Assembly (NCBI GenBank): GCA_016182525.1
Contig: JACPGL010000004.1
Coordinates: 1-34,559, forward strand
Source: Candidatus Kerfeldbacteria bacterium
Lineage (GTDB): Bacteria > Patescibacteriota > Patescibacteriia > JACPL01
DNA length: 34,559 bases
Reading direction: 5' to 3'
A program made the translations under genes and the position numbers. Within the stretch, counting starts at the first letter, position 1, and each line of letters begins with the position of its first letter. Below the pieces are notes generated by a model, which had not been told where the DNA came from, searched no databases, and worked only from the letters and a program-made list of their open reading frames with translations. This document shows positions 25,808-34,166 of the stretch, piece after piece.

Positions 25808-26608
25808 TTAGAGAAGATGTCGGAAGGAGCGAATCTCGACCGCAAGATCCGACGCAAGATAGGAGTACCACTTTCGCTCTTCGAACAAATGGTCGGCGAG
25901 TTTGCCAAGCGTGTAGACAGCGTTCACCGCGGCCTGAAGAGGCGTGTTGCCTTGCGCAATAAACCCACCGACAAGTCCGGCAAGCACATCGCCCGTGCCG
26001 GCTTTTGTGAGACTTGGGTTGCCGGTTCGATTTTCGTAGATGCGATCAGAGCTGTAAATCCGCGCACGCGGGCCTTTGCGGACGAGCACATTGCCTCGTG
26101 GAACGAGTTTCAACGGATCAATGAAACGAGAGAGCCGTTCATACTCTTTGGGATTGGGCAAGAGAACAGCGTTTGTGAGCTGGCGAGGATCAAACGCAAA
26201 AAGCGCCGCGGCATCGAGTACCTTTGGTGCGCGAATCGTCGAGGCGAGCTTGCGCAAGAGTGCCATGGTGCTTGGCCGCTCGTACACGCCCATGCCCATC
26301 ACCACCACATGCGCTTCCCGCGCCGCGCGCATAAGCGTGGAATAATGCCGCAGCGAAAGGTTCTTGCCCGGCAATTTTTTAGTGACAAAATCCGGTGAGA
26401 GTGCATTCACGGCCCATGCAACCTTTTTAGGAGCCGCGAGCACCACGCTATCTGCGCCAGACCGCAACGCGGCAATCGACGCAAGAGCAGGCGCGCCGGT
26501 AAACTCCGGAGACCCGCCAATGAGTAAAACGCGACCATTGTCGCCTTTCACGGAATCTGCTTTCCGCCGTGGGAGCGTGAGATGCTTTTTTGTGATGGTC
26601 GTATTCAT
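25808..26608 (-). CDS. nnrD: ADP/ATP-dependent NAD(P)H-hydrate dehydratase
   Basis: GRVLLIGGSPEFTGAPALA; LTKAGTGDVLAGLVGGFIAQG. Confidence 0.92.
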   Translation of the reverse strand: MNTTITKKHLTLPRRKADSVKGDNGRVLLIGGSPEFTGAPALASIAALRSGADSVVLAAPKKVAWAVNALSPDFVTKKLPGKNLSLRHYSTLMRAAREAHVVVMGMGVYERPSTMALLRKLASTIRAPKVLDAAALFAFDPRQLTNAVLLPNPKEYERLSRFIDPLKLVPRGNVLVRKGPRARIYSSDRIYENRTGNPSLTKAGTGDVLAGLVGGFIAQGNTPLQAAVNAVYTLGKLADHLFEERKWYSYLASDLAVEIRSFRHLL

Positions 26609-26707
26609 CTCACCCTGTATGGTACCACACTTTTTGGGAGCCGGAAACCAAACCTATCCTCGTGCCATGTAACTCTCTCGCGACTACATGCTATATCTCT
26701 TTCTCTT

Positions 26708-26782
26708 ATGCGAGCCATCAGTTTCAAAATGTCATTTCTTCTTGCGCTGGGCATGTTCGCCGTGTGGTTGTTGTTGATTTAA
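26708..26782 (+). CDS. Candidate 24-aa single-TM microprotein
   Basis: MRAISFKMSFLLALGMFAVWLLLI; no clear RBS. Confidence 0.25.
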   Translation: MRAISFKMSFLLALGMFAVWLLLI

Positions 26783-27222
26783 CGAGTTCGCGCATACACG
26801 CCCATACGTTCGGCAGAGGCGAGGACATGCCCATCCATCGCATGCTCAAGATCCGCCGCGGTTGCATTGAAGGAAAGTTCGAGAGCACGATCAAGAGCGG
26901 CCAGCTTGAAGAAGTAGCGATGCGTGCCTGAGGGAGGACACGGACCTCCATAGCCAGTCTTACCGAAACTTGTCGTGCCTTCGGTTGCGCCGCTTGGCAC
27001 CGAGTTCTCGGTGATCTCTGTTATGTGCGGATCGATATTCCACACGACCCAATGCACCCATGTGCCGGCTGGCGCATCTGGATCATCAACAATCAGCGCG
27101 AGACTTTTTGTATTCGCGGGCACGTCCGCAATCGCAAGTGGCGGATTTACGTCACGCCCATCGCACGTGTATGTCGATGGGATTGTTTGGTTGTGCTCAA
27201 ATGCCGAGCTTATGAGTTTCAT
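26779..27222 (-). CDS. YbhB/YbcL Raf kinase inhibitor-like (PEBP) protein
   Basis: IPSTYTCDGRDVNPPLAIADVPANTKSLALIVDDPDAPAGTWVHWVVWNI; GYGGPCPPSGTHRYFFKL. Confidence 0.93.
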   Translation of the reverse strand: MKLISSAFEHNQTIPSTYTCDGRDVNPPLAIADVPANTKSLALIVDDPDAPAGTWVHWVVWNIDPHITEITENSVPSGATEGTTSFGKTGYGGPCPPSGTHRYFFKLAALDRALELSFNATAADLEHAMDGHVLASAERMGVYARTR

Positions 27223-27259
27223 AGGATAGTTCCATCATACCCTTTCCACCCACACGGGG

Positions 27260-27919
27260 TCAACCTCCAAACGGAAACTCGGCAATTTTTCGTTGGCACG
27301 TATGATTTTCCCCAAGTTCATAGACGGCAATGCGATTCGCACGAAATGATGATCGCCGTTTGGGCAAATGAGAATATGCACGCTGTGCCTGATCCACGTC
27401 AAGAAAAATGCCAAGCGTGACATGAGGATTCCAAAAGCGGCCCACCATTGGACTACCATAGGTTTGGATCATCTGTTGTCGTTCTTCCTGTTGTGTTCGT
27501 AGCGGAAGACTCCACGTTTTCCGAACACGTTCTTTGATTTTTAGATGGTTGTAATCAAAATACCGAACGGTTCGACGAAGAACCGTGGAATGAAGTGCCG
27601 TGAGCCAGCGATTTTTATAAAGAGGAAGCGAAACCCACGATTTCAAATCTGCTATTCCAAGAATCGGAGCCGTACATCTTAATGTTTGCTCTGCACATTC
27701 CGAGGCAATATCCGATACCGTATGGAGAAACTCGTCCATGTCTGTTTTGCGAACCGGAACATGAAACAGAGTCACATGAGGAACATACGCCCGCTTTCCA
27801 AGCTTCCACCGAGCGCCGTACTTGTACAACATCCGACTCAATGCAATCACCTCATCCTGAAAATCTTCTGGAGGAATCAGCGCAACATCATAATAGTTGG
27901 GGTACATCTTTGGCTTCAT
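27260..27919 (-). CDS. 2H phosphoesterase (2'-5' RNA ligase-like), paralog A
   Basis: Two HVTL motifs (HVTLFHV, HVTLGIF) in ~219 aa. Confidence 0.8.
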   Translation of the reverse strand: MKPKMYPNYYDVALIPPEDFQDEVIALSRMLYKYGARWKLGKRAYVPHVTLFHVPVRKTDMDEFLHTVSDIASECAEQTLRCTAPILGIADLKSWVSLPLYKNRWLTALHSTVLRRTVRYFDYNHLKIKERVRKTWSLPLRTQQEERQQMIQTYGSPMVGRFWNPHVTLGIFLDVDQAQRAYSHLPKRRSSFRANRIAVYELGENHTCQRKIAEFPFGG

Positions 27920-28167
27920 TTGTAGGCTCCTTGTCGGTGAGCAATATCAATAACAGCCACCACAAGTCTTCCGTTATCAATGGTATAGATGATACGGTAT
28001 GGCCACACTCGAATCACAAAGCTTCCTTCTAACTCCCCTCCCAAGGCCTTCCCGATGTGTGGATGAAACTCAAGACTTCGCAGCGCGCGTTTGATTCGTG
28101 GAAGATATCGTGAATCAATTTTTCGAAGACTTTTTGCGGCTCTTGGGTGAAGATAAACGGCGTACAT
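27916..28167 (-). CDS. RelE/ParE-family toxin
   Basis: YLHPRAAKSLRKIDSRYLPRIKRALRSLEFHPHIGKALGGELEGSFVIRVWPYRIIYTID. Confidence 0.88.
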   Translation of the reverse strand: MYAVYLHPRAAKSLRKIDSRYLPRIKRALRSLEFHPHIGKALGGELEGSFVIRVWPYRIIYTIDNGRLVVAVIDIAHRQGAYK

Positions 28168-28474
28168 GTTTCTTTCGAGTACCATCCTTCTTGGCATCTC
28201 TTTCTTGTAAGACGTCCTCAAGGGGGATAAAATTTTCGAAGTTTCCCTCCTCGATATCTTTTTGTGCTTTCTTGATATCTCGAACGAGCTCGGGATCGCT
28301 CATAATTTCCAGAGTCTCTTTCCAGGATTCGAACTCGTCAGCCGACATTACCACTACCTTTGGCTGACCATTCTCGGTCAGTGTGTAGTATCGACTGGAA
28401 TTATAGGTATCCTCGATAATCTTAAAGATGTTTTTTCGAGCCTCTGTGACAGAGAGCGTTGTAGGAGGAGTCAT
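28115..28474 (-). CDS. Phd/YefM-family antitoxin with C-terminal extension
   Basis: LSVTEARKNIFKIIEDTYNSSRYYTLTENGQPKVVVMSADEFESWKETLEI. Confidence 0.88.
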   Translation of the reverse strand: MTPPTTLSVTEARKNIFKIIEDTYNSSRYYTLTENGQPKVVVMSADEFESWKETLEIMSDPELVRDIKKAQKDIEEGNFENFIPLEDVLQERDAKKDGTRKKHVRRLSSPKSRKKSSKN

Positions 28475-28500
28475 AACTCGTGCCTTGTCGTCGTTCTTAT

Positions 28501-28535
28501 ATGTACATACTAACGTACATCTCATTTCTTGTCAA
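28501..28535 (-). promoter_or_regulatory. TA promoter with palindromic operator over the -10 box
   Basis: Minus strand TTGACA-N17-TAGTAT; ATGTAC-N8-GTACAT at 28501-28520. Confidence 0.7.
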
Positions 28536-29211
28536 GAGTCTCTGTTGGAGACGAATCAGGTTTGACGTATCCTTGCCCAAACGGAAACTCGGCAATTTTT
28601 CGCTGGCACGTGTGATTCTCACCAAGCTCATACACGACAAGTCGATTTGCAGAAAAATCAAACCTCTTGAGAGGCAAATCGCGAAGAATCGCTTCGCGCA
28701 TTTCCGGATTTGCGACTCTCGCGAGTGAAATATGTGGTCGAAACGCTTCTTCAGCCAACGGAGTACCATACTTCTTGAATAGCTCCATGCCTTTTGGCGA
28801 AAACCTCACGAGATCGCTCCACAATTTCTTGCCCTCGCGCTGTTCGTACGCCCAATCGTAATGCGGAAGGAGTCGTTCAAGAACTTTTTCATGGAGCTGC
28901 ACAAGCCAGGGGATCTTTTGAACCATCAGTTGCAGGCCATTATGTCCAACAAGCTCAATATCGGTGGTGTGCAGGATCTGCGGTTCTTGAGCGCCAGCGA
29001 TGAGTTTCAATTCGCGCGAGACATTCTCAAGCAACGATGGAAGAACTGGGATATGATAAAGCGAAAGATGCGGGATATAGTGATCCCTGCCAAGTTTCCA
29101 CGGCGCACCATATTGAAAAATTTTTTCACTCAGCGCAATCGCATAGTCCATCACTTCTGGTGAAGGAGAAATCACGATGTCGTAATACTGAGGATGGATG
29201 GTTGGTTTCAT
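28522..29211 (-). CDS. 2H phosphoesterase, paralog B
   Basis: HLSLYHI and HISLARV motifs; C-terminal VYELGENHTCQRKIAEFPFG shared with paralog A. Confidence 0.78.
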   Translation of the reverse strand: MKPTIHPQYYDIVISPSPEVMDYAIALSEKIFQYGAPWKLGRDHYIPHLSLYHIPVLPSLLENVSRELKLIAGAQEPQILHTTDIELVGHNGLQLMVQKIPWLVQLHEKVLERLLPHYDWAYEQREGKKLWSDLVRFSPKGMELFKKYGTPLAEEAFRPHISLARVANPEMREAILRDLPLKRFDFSANRLVVYELGENHTCQRKIAEFPFGQGYVKPDSSPTETLDKK

Positions 29212-29255
29212 GTATACACTCCTTATTCTTTCTCAAGGGACTCCTTTTGTCAACC

Positions 29256-29284
29256 TTGATGGAAAAGCGTTTTCTTGGTACGCT
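29256..29284 (+). promoter_or_regulatory. Promoter of GC-rich unit 5
   Basis: TTGATG-N17-TACGCT. Confidence 0.4.
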
Positions 29285-29360
29285 TGCGAGCGTCTCTACC
29301 GCATAGGGCGGCAAGAGAAACGGCGGGAATCCATTCATTGCACGAAAGAGGGCTCGAACG

Positions 29361-29858
29361 ATGGAGAAAAAAGGAGCGCTGACCGATGGAGAAAAAGAAA
29401 TCGGTCGGATGATCCACGATGCTCGCACCAAGCAGGGCTTCTCGCAGCTCTATGTCTCGCGGCAAGCGCGAAAGCGCGGGTGGTTTCTATCTCAATGCCT
29501 GATCTCGAGCATTGAGAATGGAAGTCGACGCCTTTCGAACCTGAACGCTCTCATGCTCATGGCAATTCTCGGATGCCGCGAGCTCGCCCTGTCCACCATT
29601 AACCCGCACTTCTCCGAGACGCTCGCGTATGGCCCGGACCGGCAAGACCCGGCACTGCGGGCGTTCCTTCAAGAGTTTGTCGGTCGGCTTCCGGAAAAGG
29701 ATGAGGGATTCTTCGATCCCTCCCCGAGAGCATGGTTCAAAGGCGTCTGCGCCGCAGCCATTGACCGGCTTCTCAAAGAACAGCCGGATCTCTTCCAAAG
29801 GGACGACTGGCGACGCCGACCGCGAGGGCCCGTGTGGCCGCCAGACAGGTCAACGTGA
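29361..29858 (+). CDS. XRE-like HTH protein (GC-rich unit 5)
   Basis: IGRMIHDARTKQGFSQLYVSRQA...CLISSIENGSRRLSNLNALMLMAILGC. Confidence 0.7.
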   Translation: MEKKGALTDGEKEIGRMIHDARTKQGFSQLYVSRQARKRGWFLSQCLISSIENGSRRLSNLNALMLMAILGCRELALSTINPHFSETLAYGPDRQDPALRAFLQEFVGRLPEKDEGFFDPSPRAWFKGVCAAAIDRLLKEQPDLFQRDDWRRRPRGPVWPPDRST

Positions 29859-29876
29859 CAACGGAGGGAATACTCT

Positions 29877-29898
29877 GGGGAGAGCCCGCGCTCTCCCC
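29877..29898 (+). terminator. Terminator of unit 5
   Basis: GGGGAGAGC-CCGC-GCTCTCCCC then TCCCTTTCTT. Confidence 0.8.
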
Positions 29899-29906
29899 TC
29901 CCTTTC

Positions 29907-31664
29907 TTATGCAATAAACCCGCCGGCTTGCATGGTCCACAGTTTTTGGTACAAGCCGCCGTTGTTCAAAAGTTCGGTGTGCGAGCCTTGCTCGACAATC
30001 GTGCCTTCGCGGATCACAATGATCCGATCCATTTTCATGATGGTCGAGAGGCGGTGCGCGATCACGATGGACGTTTTGCCTTTCATAAGGTTGTCGAGCG
30101 CATCTTGAATCATGGCCTCGGAATGTGAGTCCAAGCTCGAGGTGGCTTCATCCAAAACGAGAATCGGCGCGTTTTTCAAAATCGCGCGCGCAATCGCCAC
30201 GCGCTGACGCTCGCCGCCCGAGAGTTTAATCCCTCGTTCGCCGACAAACGTCTCGTACCCATACGACAACTTTTTGATGAACTCATGGCAATGGGCAAGG
30301 TGCGCCGCACGCAACACTTCTTTTTTCGTGGCCGCTGATTTGCCGTAGCGAATATTCTCTTCGAGCGTGCGGTGGAACAAGATCGGATCTTGCGGCACAA
30401 GCGAAAGATTCGCGCGCAACGAATCCTGCGTCACATCGGCGATGCTTTGCCCGTCGATAGAAATGGAGCCATCGATCAAATCAAAGTAGCGGAACAACAG
30501 GCCGGTAATGGTCGTTTTGCCCGATCCGGACGGCCCAACCAATCCTACTTTTTCGCCTGCTTGAATGGTGAGGTTGAAATTCTCAAGCACATTTCGTGTT
30601 TTGGTATACGCAAAATCGACAGCGCGGAATTCAATTTTGCCTCCACGCACTTTAAGAGTTTTGGCTCGATATTTGTCTTGAATCTCGTGCGGCGTATTCA
30701 AAATCTCGGTCATTTCTTTGGCGTCGGCCAAGCGTTGATAGAGTCTGCGAATCACGCGACCAATATCCCAAATGTGGACAAAGATATTGAGCACATACGC
30801 CTGTACCAAGACAAGGTCACCGATGGTCAATCGCCCTTCGTTCCAAAATCGAACGGCGTAGAAAAAAATGAAAAACTCGAGCACGACAAAGAGCAGACTC
30901 TGAATGGTGCTCATGTGTTCATCAAGTATCCACGCTTTTCGGCGAATCGAAGACTGTTTCGCCGTGAGCGCGCTATGACGTTGGAATTCTTCAGGAAACG
31001 AGGTAAAGATTTTGAGATTCACGTTGTTCGTAATCGTATCAGCCAAATTGCCCGTCACCTCACTATCCACTTCGGATTGCTGCGTATCGTATTTGAGTTT
31101 GTAGAGTGAGAAGATGTAGTTGACGAGAATAACCACAACGACCCACACGAACAAAATGAACGAGAGCAAGGGTTTCTGCGTGAACAGCACCGCGAGAATA
31201 ATCACGATGCGAACCGCGAGAGAAATAATTTCTCCGAGAAACATATCCGCAATATCCTCAAACGACTGGACAAAGCGATTCACGCGCCGCACAAGCGACC
31301 CGACAAATCGATTCATAAAGAATCCAACCGAGTGACCCTGAAGATAGGCGAATGTCGAGTTCATCAAATCTTGAATGATGCGCGTTTGGAACCGAATGTT
31401 CGTATACCCCACCACGCGATACAGAACATTGACCGCAAGGTTCAGCCCGAGAATCACAAACAAAATTCTCACAAGTTCGCGAACCGTATCGGCGCCGCGT
31501 CCTGATGTCGTGAGCACATCAAAGAAATTTCGGTACAAGAGCGGGACAAGCGTGTGCACCGAGACGGAAATAATCAAAGCCAAAAGCAAACCCGCCGTGA
31601 GCCACGGGTAGCGTTTGATGTGATTCCAGTAGAGTTGGTAGGTTTGTCGAGTTGTGGATTGCAT
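29907..31664 (-). CDS. ABC exporter (fused permease/ATPase)
   Basis: TM domain plus GLVGPSGSGKTTITGLLFR, LSGGERQRVAIARAIL, APILVLDEATSSLD. Confidence 0.95.
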   Translation of the reverse strand: MQSTTRQTYQLYWNHIKRYPWLTAGLLLALIISVSVHTLVPLLYRNFFDVLTTSGRGADTVRELVRILFVILGLNLAVNVLYRVVGYTNIRFQTRIIQDLMNSTFAYLQGHSVGFFMNRFVGSLVRRVNRFVQSFEDIADMFLGEIISLAVRIVIILAVLFTQKPLLSFILFVWVVVVILVNYIFSLYKLKYDTQQSEVDSEVTGNLADTITNNVNLKIFTSFPEEFQRHSALTAKQSSIRRKAWILDEHMSTIQSLLFVVLEFFIFFYAVRFWNEGRLTIGDLVLVQAYVLNIFVHIWDIGRVIRRLYQRLADAKEMTEILNTPHEIQDKYRAKTLKVRGGKIEFRAVDFAYTKTRNVLENFNLTIQAGEKVGLVGPSGSGKTTITGLLFRYFDLIDGSISIDGQSIADVTQDSLRANLSLVPQDPILFHRTLEENIRYGKSAATKKEVLRAAHLAHCHEFIKKLSYGYETFVGERGIKLSGGERQRVAIARAILKNAPILVLDEATSSLDSHSEAMIQDALDNLMKGKTSIVIAHRLSTIMKMDRIIVIREGTIVEQGSHTELLNNGGLYQKLWTMQAGGFIA

Positions 31665-31678
31665 ATGCTTTTGGAGAG

Positions 31679-31709
31679 ATCCTTCGGTCGCCGACGGCGA
31701 CCTCAGGAT
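31679..31709. repeat. Intergenic palindromic repeat
   Basis: ATCCT-tc-GGTCGCC-gac-GGCGACC-tc-AGGAT. Confidence 0.75.
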
Positions 31710-31776
31710 GACACGGTGTTGGTGGCTCAGGATAACACAGCCTGACACAAAAAATCTTCCATGAAGGAAGATGATG

Positions 31777-31808
31777 TTGCCAAACTGGCCAAAGCTAAGC
31801 TTTGGACA
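31777..31808. repeat. Dispersed 32-nt repeat copy 2
   Basis: TTGCCAAACTGGCCAAAGCTAAGCTTTGGACA, 30/32 match to 25147-25178. Confidence 0.88.
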
Positions 31809-32559
31809 CTTTCTTCCTTCTCAAGAATTGTTGAATCTTTCGATTGAGTGTTGGGTTCATGAGTGCCTGGCTTGACGAGAGGTGACCTCCGCGTTTCAGC
31901 ATGACAAGTTCACAGTGTACCAGTTTTGCGAACGTTTGTACAGGGGCGGGGAGAACCGTTTCGTCGTCGCGGGCGTGGATCATGAAGATTTTCGCGCCGT
32001 CGAGCTCGTGGGTATGAGCTGCCGGATTGTAGAACGTGCCGGTTTTGAGTTTGTTCCAATTCTTTTTCGTCATGCGGTAGCCGTTGCCAAACGCGTTGCG
32101 CGTGAACCCTGCGAGCCAGTCGAGGGGTTCGGCTTTGGAGCGTGCAGTCCAATCGACAACAGCGGAAACGGTGATGACTTTGGTGACGCGCGGGTCGCGA
32201 GAGGCGAGGAGAACAGCCGGCCCACCGAAGCTGGATCCGATGAGTACCACACGGCTTGGTTTTACACAGTACGTTTTACCATCCCCAAAACTCGTAAACC
32301 CTTTTGGCAATTGATCCAGCACATCAAGCACGTCGCGCTCGGGCGATATGCGCAAGAATGATCCGTCGCTCTCCCAACTTCCGCGATACCGCGGAGCAAA
32401 CACCCAATAGCCTTTGCGCGCATAATATTCAAGAAGCGTTTTCTTGGATGGCATCCCCGGCATCCCAAAACAGAAAATCGCCACGCGCGTCGATGGCCGA
32501 TTCGGCAGCAAAAATTCCGCCACAATCTCTTTTGCAAATCGCGTGCGGAGGAGATTCAT
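31795..32559 (-). CDS. Alpha/beta hydrolase
   Basis: VVLIGSSFGGPAVLLAS nucleophile elbow; MIHARDDETVLP; GGH. Confidence 0.88.
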   Translation of the reverse strand: MNLLRTRFAKEIVAEFLLPNRPSTRVAIFCFGMPGMPSKKTLLEYYARKGYWVFAPRYRGSWESDGSFLRISPERDVLDVLDQLPKGFTSFGDGKTYCVKPSRVVLIGSSFGGPAVLLASRDPRVTKVITVSAVVDWTARSKAEPLDWLAGFTRNAFGNGYRMTKKNWNKLKTGTFYNPAAHTHELDGAKIFMIHARDDETVLPAPVQTFAKLVHCELVMLKRGGHLSSSQALMNPTLNRKIQQFLRRKKVSKA

Positions 32560-32756
32560 CGAGGCGCGGTCATTGCGAGGCCGCTTCGAGCGGCCGAAGC
32601 AATCTTTGTATTAGTATTCCGTCTGACTGGAATCAATGTAAGTCGAAATCGATCCGCAGTGACAGACAGTTTCATGCCAGGCTTTAGTGCAAGACTTTTT
32701 CGAATAGATCTTGGAATAGTCACTCGAAACTGTGATGTCACTTTAACGATACTCAT
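32556..32756 (-). CDS. AbrB-like DNA-binding/antitoxin-type protein whose C-terminus is encoded by a repeat
   Basis: MSIVKVTSQFRVTIPRSIRKSLALKPGMKLSVTADRFRLTLIPV; ATGA overlap with hydrolase. Confidence 0.7.
   Translation of the reverse strand: MSIVKVTSQFRVTIPRSIRKSLALKPGMKLSVTADRFRLTLIPVRRNTNTKIASAARSGLAMTAPR
32570..32606. repeat. Palindromic repeat, left copy
   Basis: TCATTGCGAGGCCGCTTCGAGCGGCCGAAGCAATCTT. Confidence 0.8.
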
Positions 32757-32768
32757 AAACACACAAAT

Positions 32769-32803
32769 AAGATTGCTTCGCTCACGTCGTTCGCTCGCAA
32801 TGA
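32769..32803. repeat. Palindromic repeat, right copy, inverted
   Basis: Reverse complement TCATTGCGAGCGAACGACGTGAGCGAAGCAATCTT shares both ends with left copy. Confidence 0.8.
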
Positions 32804-32822
32804 CAATGATTGTCACGAGGAA

Positions 32823-33712
32823 CTATTTCAACGTCGTGATCGGGCGGGACTGGAGGATGTAGAATTTTCCTTTTTCGCGCGCCCATTCGATATCGCACGG
32901 GAATTCGCGCGTTCAGCGACGGGAACAGCCTTCGTAATCGTTTTCTGTACGCCTTTGGCTTTGGTATTTTGCAAAATCATCTGCTGCTGCTCTCCAATAT
33001 TCACGTCCAAGAGCAAATCGTCTTCTTTATCCACGACATACGTATCGGGAGTCACCATGCCCGAGACCAGCGCCTCGCCAAGCCCATACGCCGCTTCAAT
33101 CACCATCTGGTTCGGGTCTTTGGTCACCGGATGCACCGTGAAACACACTCCAGCAATTTCCGAGTTCACCATTTTTTGTACGACCACCGCAACATGCACA
33201 TCCGCGTCGTGTAAATTTTTTTCAAACCGATACACGATGGCGCGAGGAGTGAACAGCGACATCCAACATTCTTTCACGGCGTCGAGTAGTTTGTCTTTGG
33301 TCACGTAAAGAAACGTATCGAGCTCGCCGGCCCAACTTGCGACATCCGAATCTTCCGCTGTAGCGCTTGACCGTACGGCAACATATGGGCTTTTGAGGCG
33401 CGTAAACTCCGCGAGCAATTCCTTCTCCAGATCTTTTGGCATTGGCGTATCGTGAATAACATCACGAATCACATTTGACGCGCGGTCAACCGAGTTCGTG
33501 TCATCCGGATTCACATTTTTGAGTTGCGACAGAATTTCCATCTCGAGATTATTCGCTTTCACAAAATCTTGGTAGCTTTGCGCGAGCACGACAAAACCTG
33601 GTGGCACCGAGATCTTGGCGCGCGCCATTTCCCCAAGCGATGCGCCTTTGCCACCGGCCTTTAACACATCTTTGGAACTGATCTTTGAAAACGGGAGAGT
33701 ATGTTTTGGCAT
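32823..33712 (-). pseudogene. PEP synthase/PPDK N-terminal domain, with apparent internal deletion and frameshift near its C-terminus
   Basis: GGKGASLGEM...VAVRSSATAEDSDVASWAGELDTFL; alternate frame gives TREFPCDIEWAREKGKFYILQSRPITTLK*. Confidence 0.75.
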
Positions 33713-33713
33713 A

Positions 33714-34166
33714 TTACGCTTTCAAAAAATCTTCAACGGTCTGTACTCCGTTCTTCTTATATACTGCGTCAAAACTAAAAATGGCATCGAGTCTGTCTTC
33801 CTCCATAATTGCCATATTCACACAATCGGCAAAGCTCACATTTTTTGAGCGCTGTTGATAAAAAAATTCGATAGCGAACTTTTCGATATCCTCATCCACC
33901 CACCGAAAAACCACAAAGGAGGATGGCGATTTTACCCGCTGAATAAATTCATGAGCGACGGACTTCCCCGCGCGTTGAGAAAGAACAGTGACCGCCTCGG
34001 CAAATGCATAGTTGGATGCAATAAATTTCACCGGCCAGCTCATGAGTTGGATAAGTGCTGCTCGAGCTCGTTCGCGGTTTGAATCATTTTCTTTTATGAG
34101 AGCAACAAAGGCATCGGCATCAACAAGAATCGTTCCCTTACGTCCCTTTCCGTTTTGGACCGCCAT
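33714..34166 (-). CDS. PIN-domain toxin
   Basis: ILVDADAFVALIKENDSNRERA; FADCVNMAIMEEDRLDAIFSFDAVYKK. Confidence 0.87.
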   Translation of the reverse strand: MAVQNGKGRKGTILVDADAFVALIKENDSNRERARAALIQLMSWPVKFIASNYAFAEAVTVLSQRAGKSVAHEFIQRVKSPSSFVVFRWVDEDIEKFAIEFFYQQRSKNVSFADCVNMAIMEEDRLDAIFSFDAVYKKNGVQTVEDFLKA

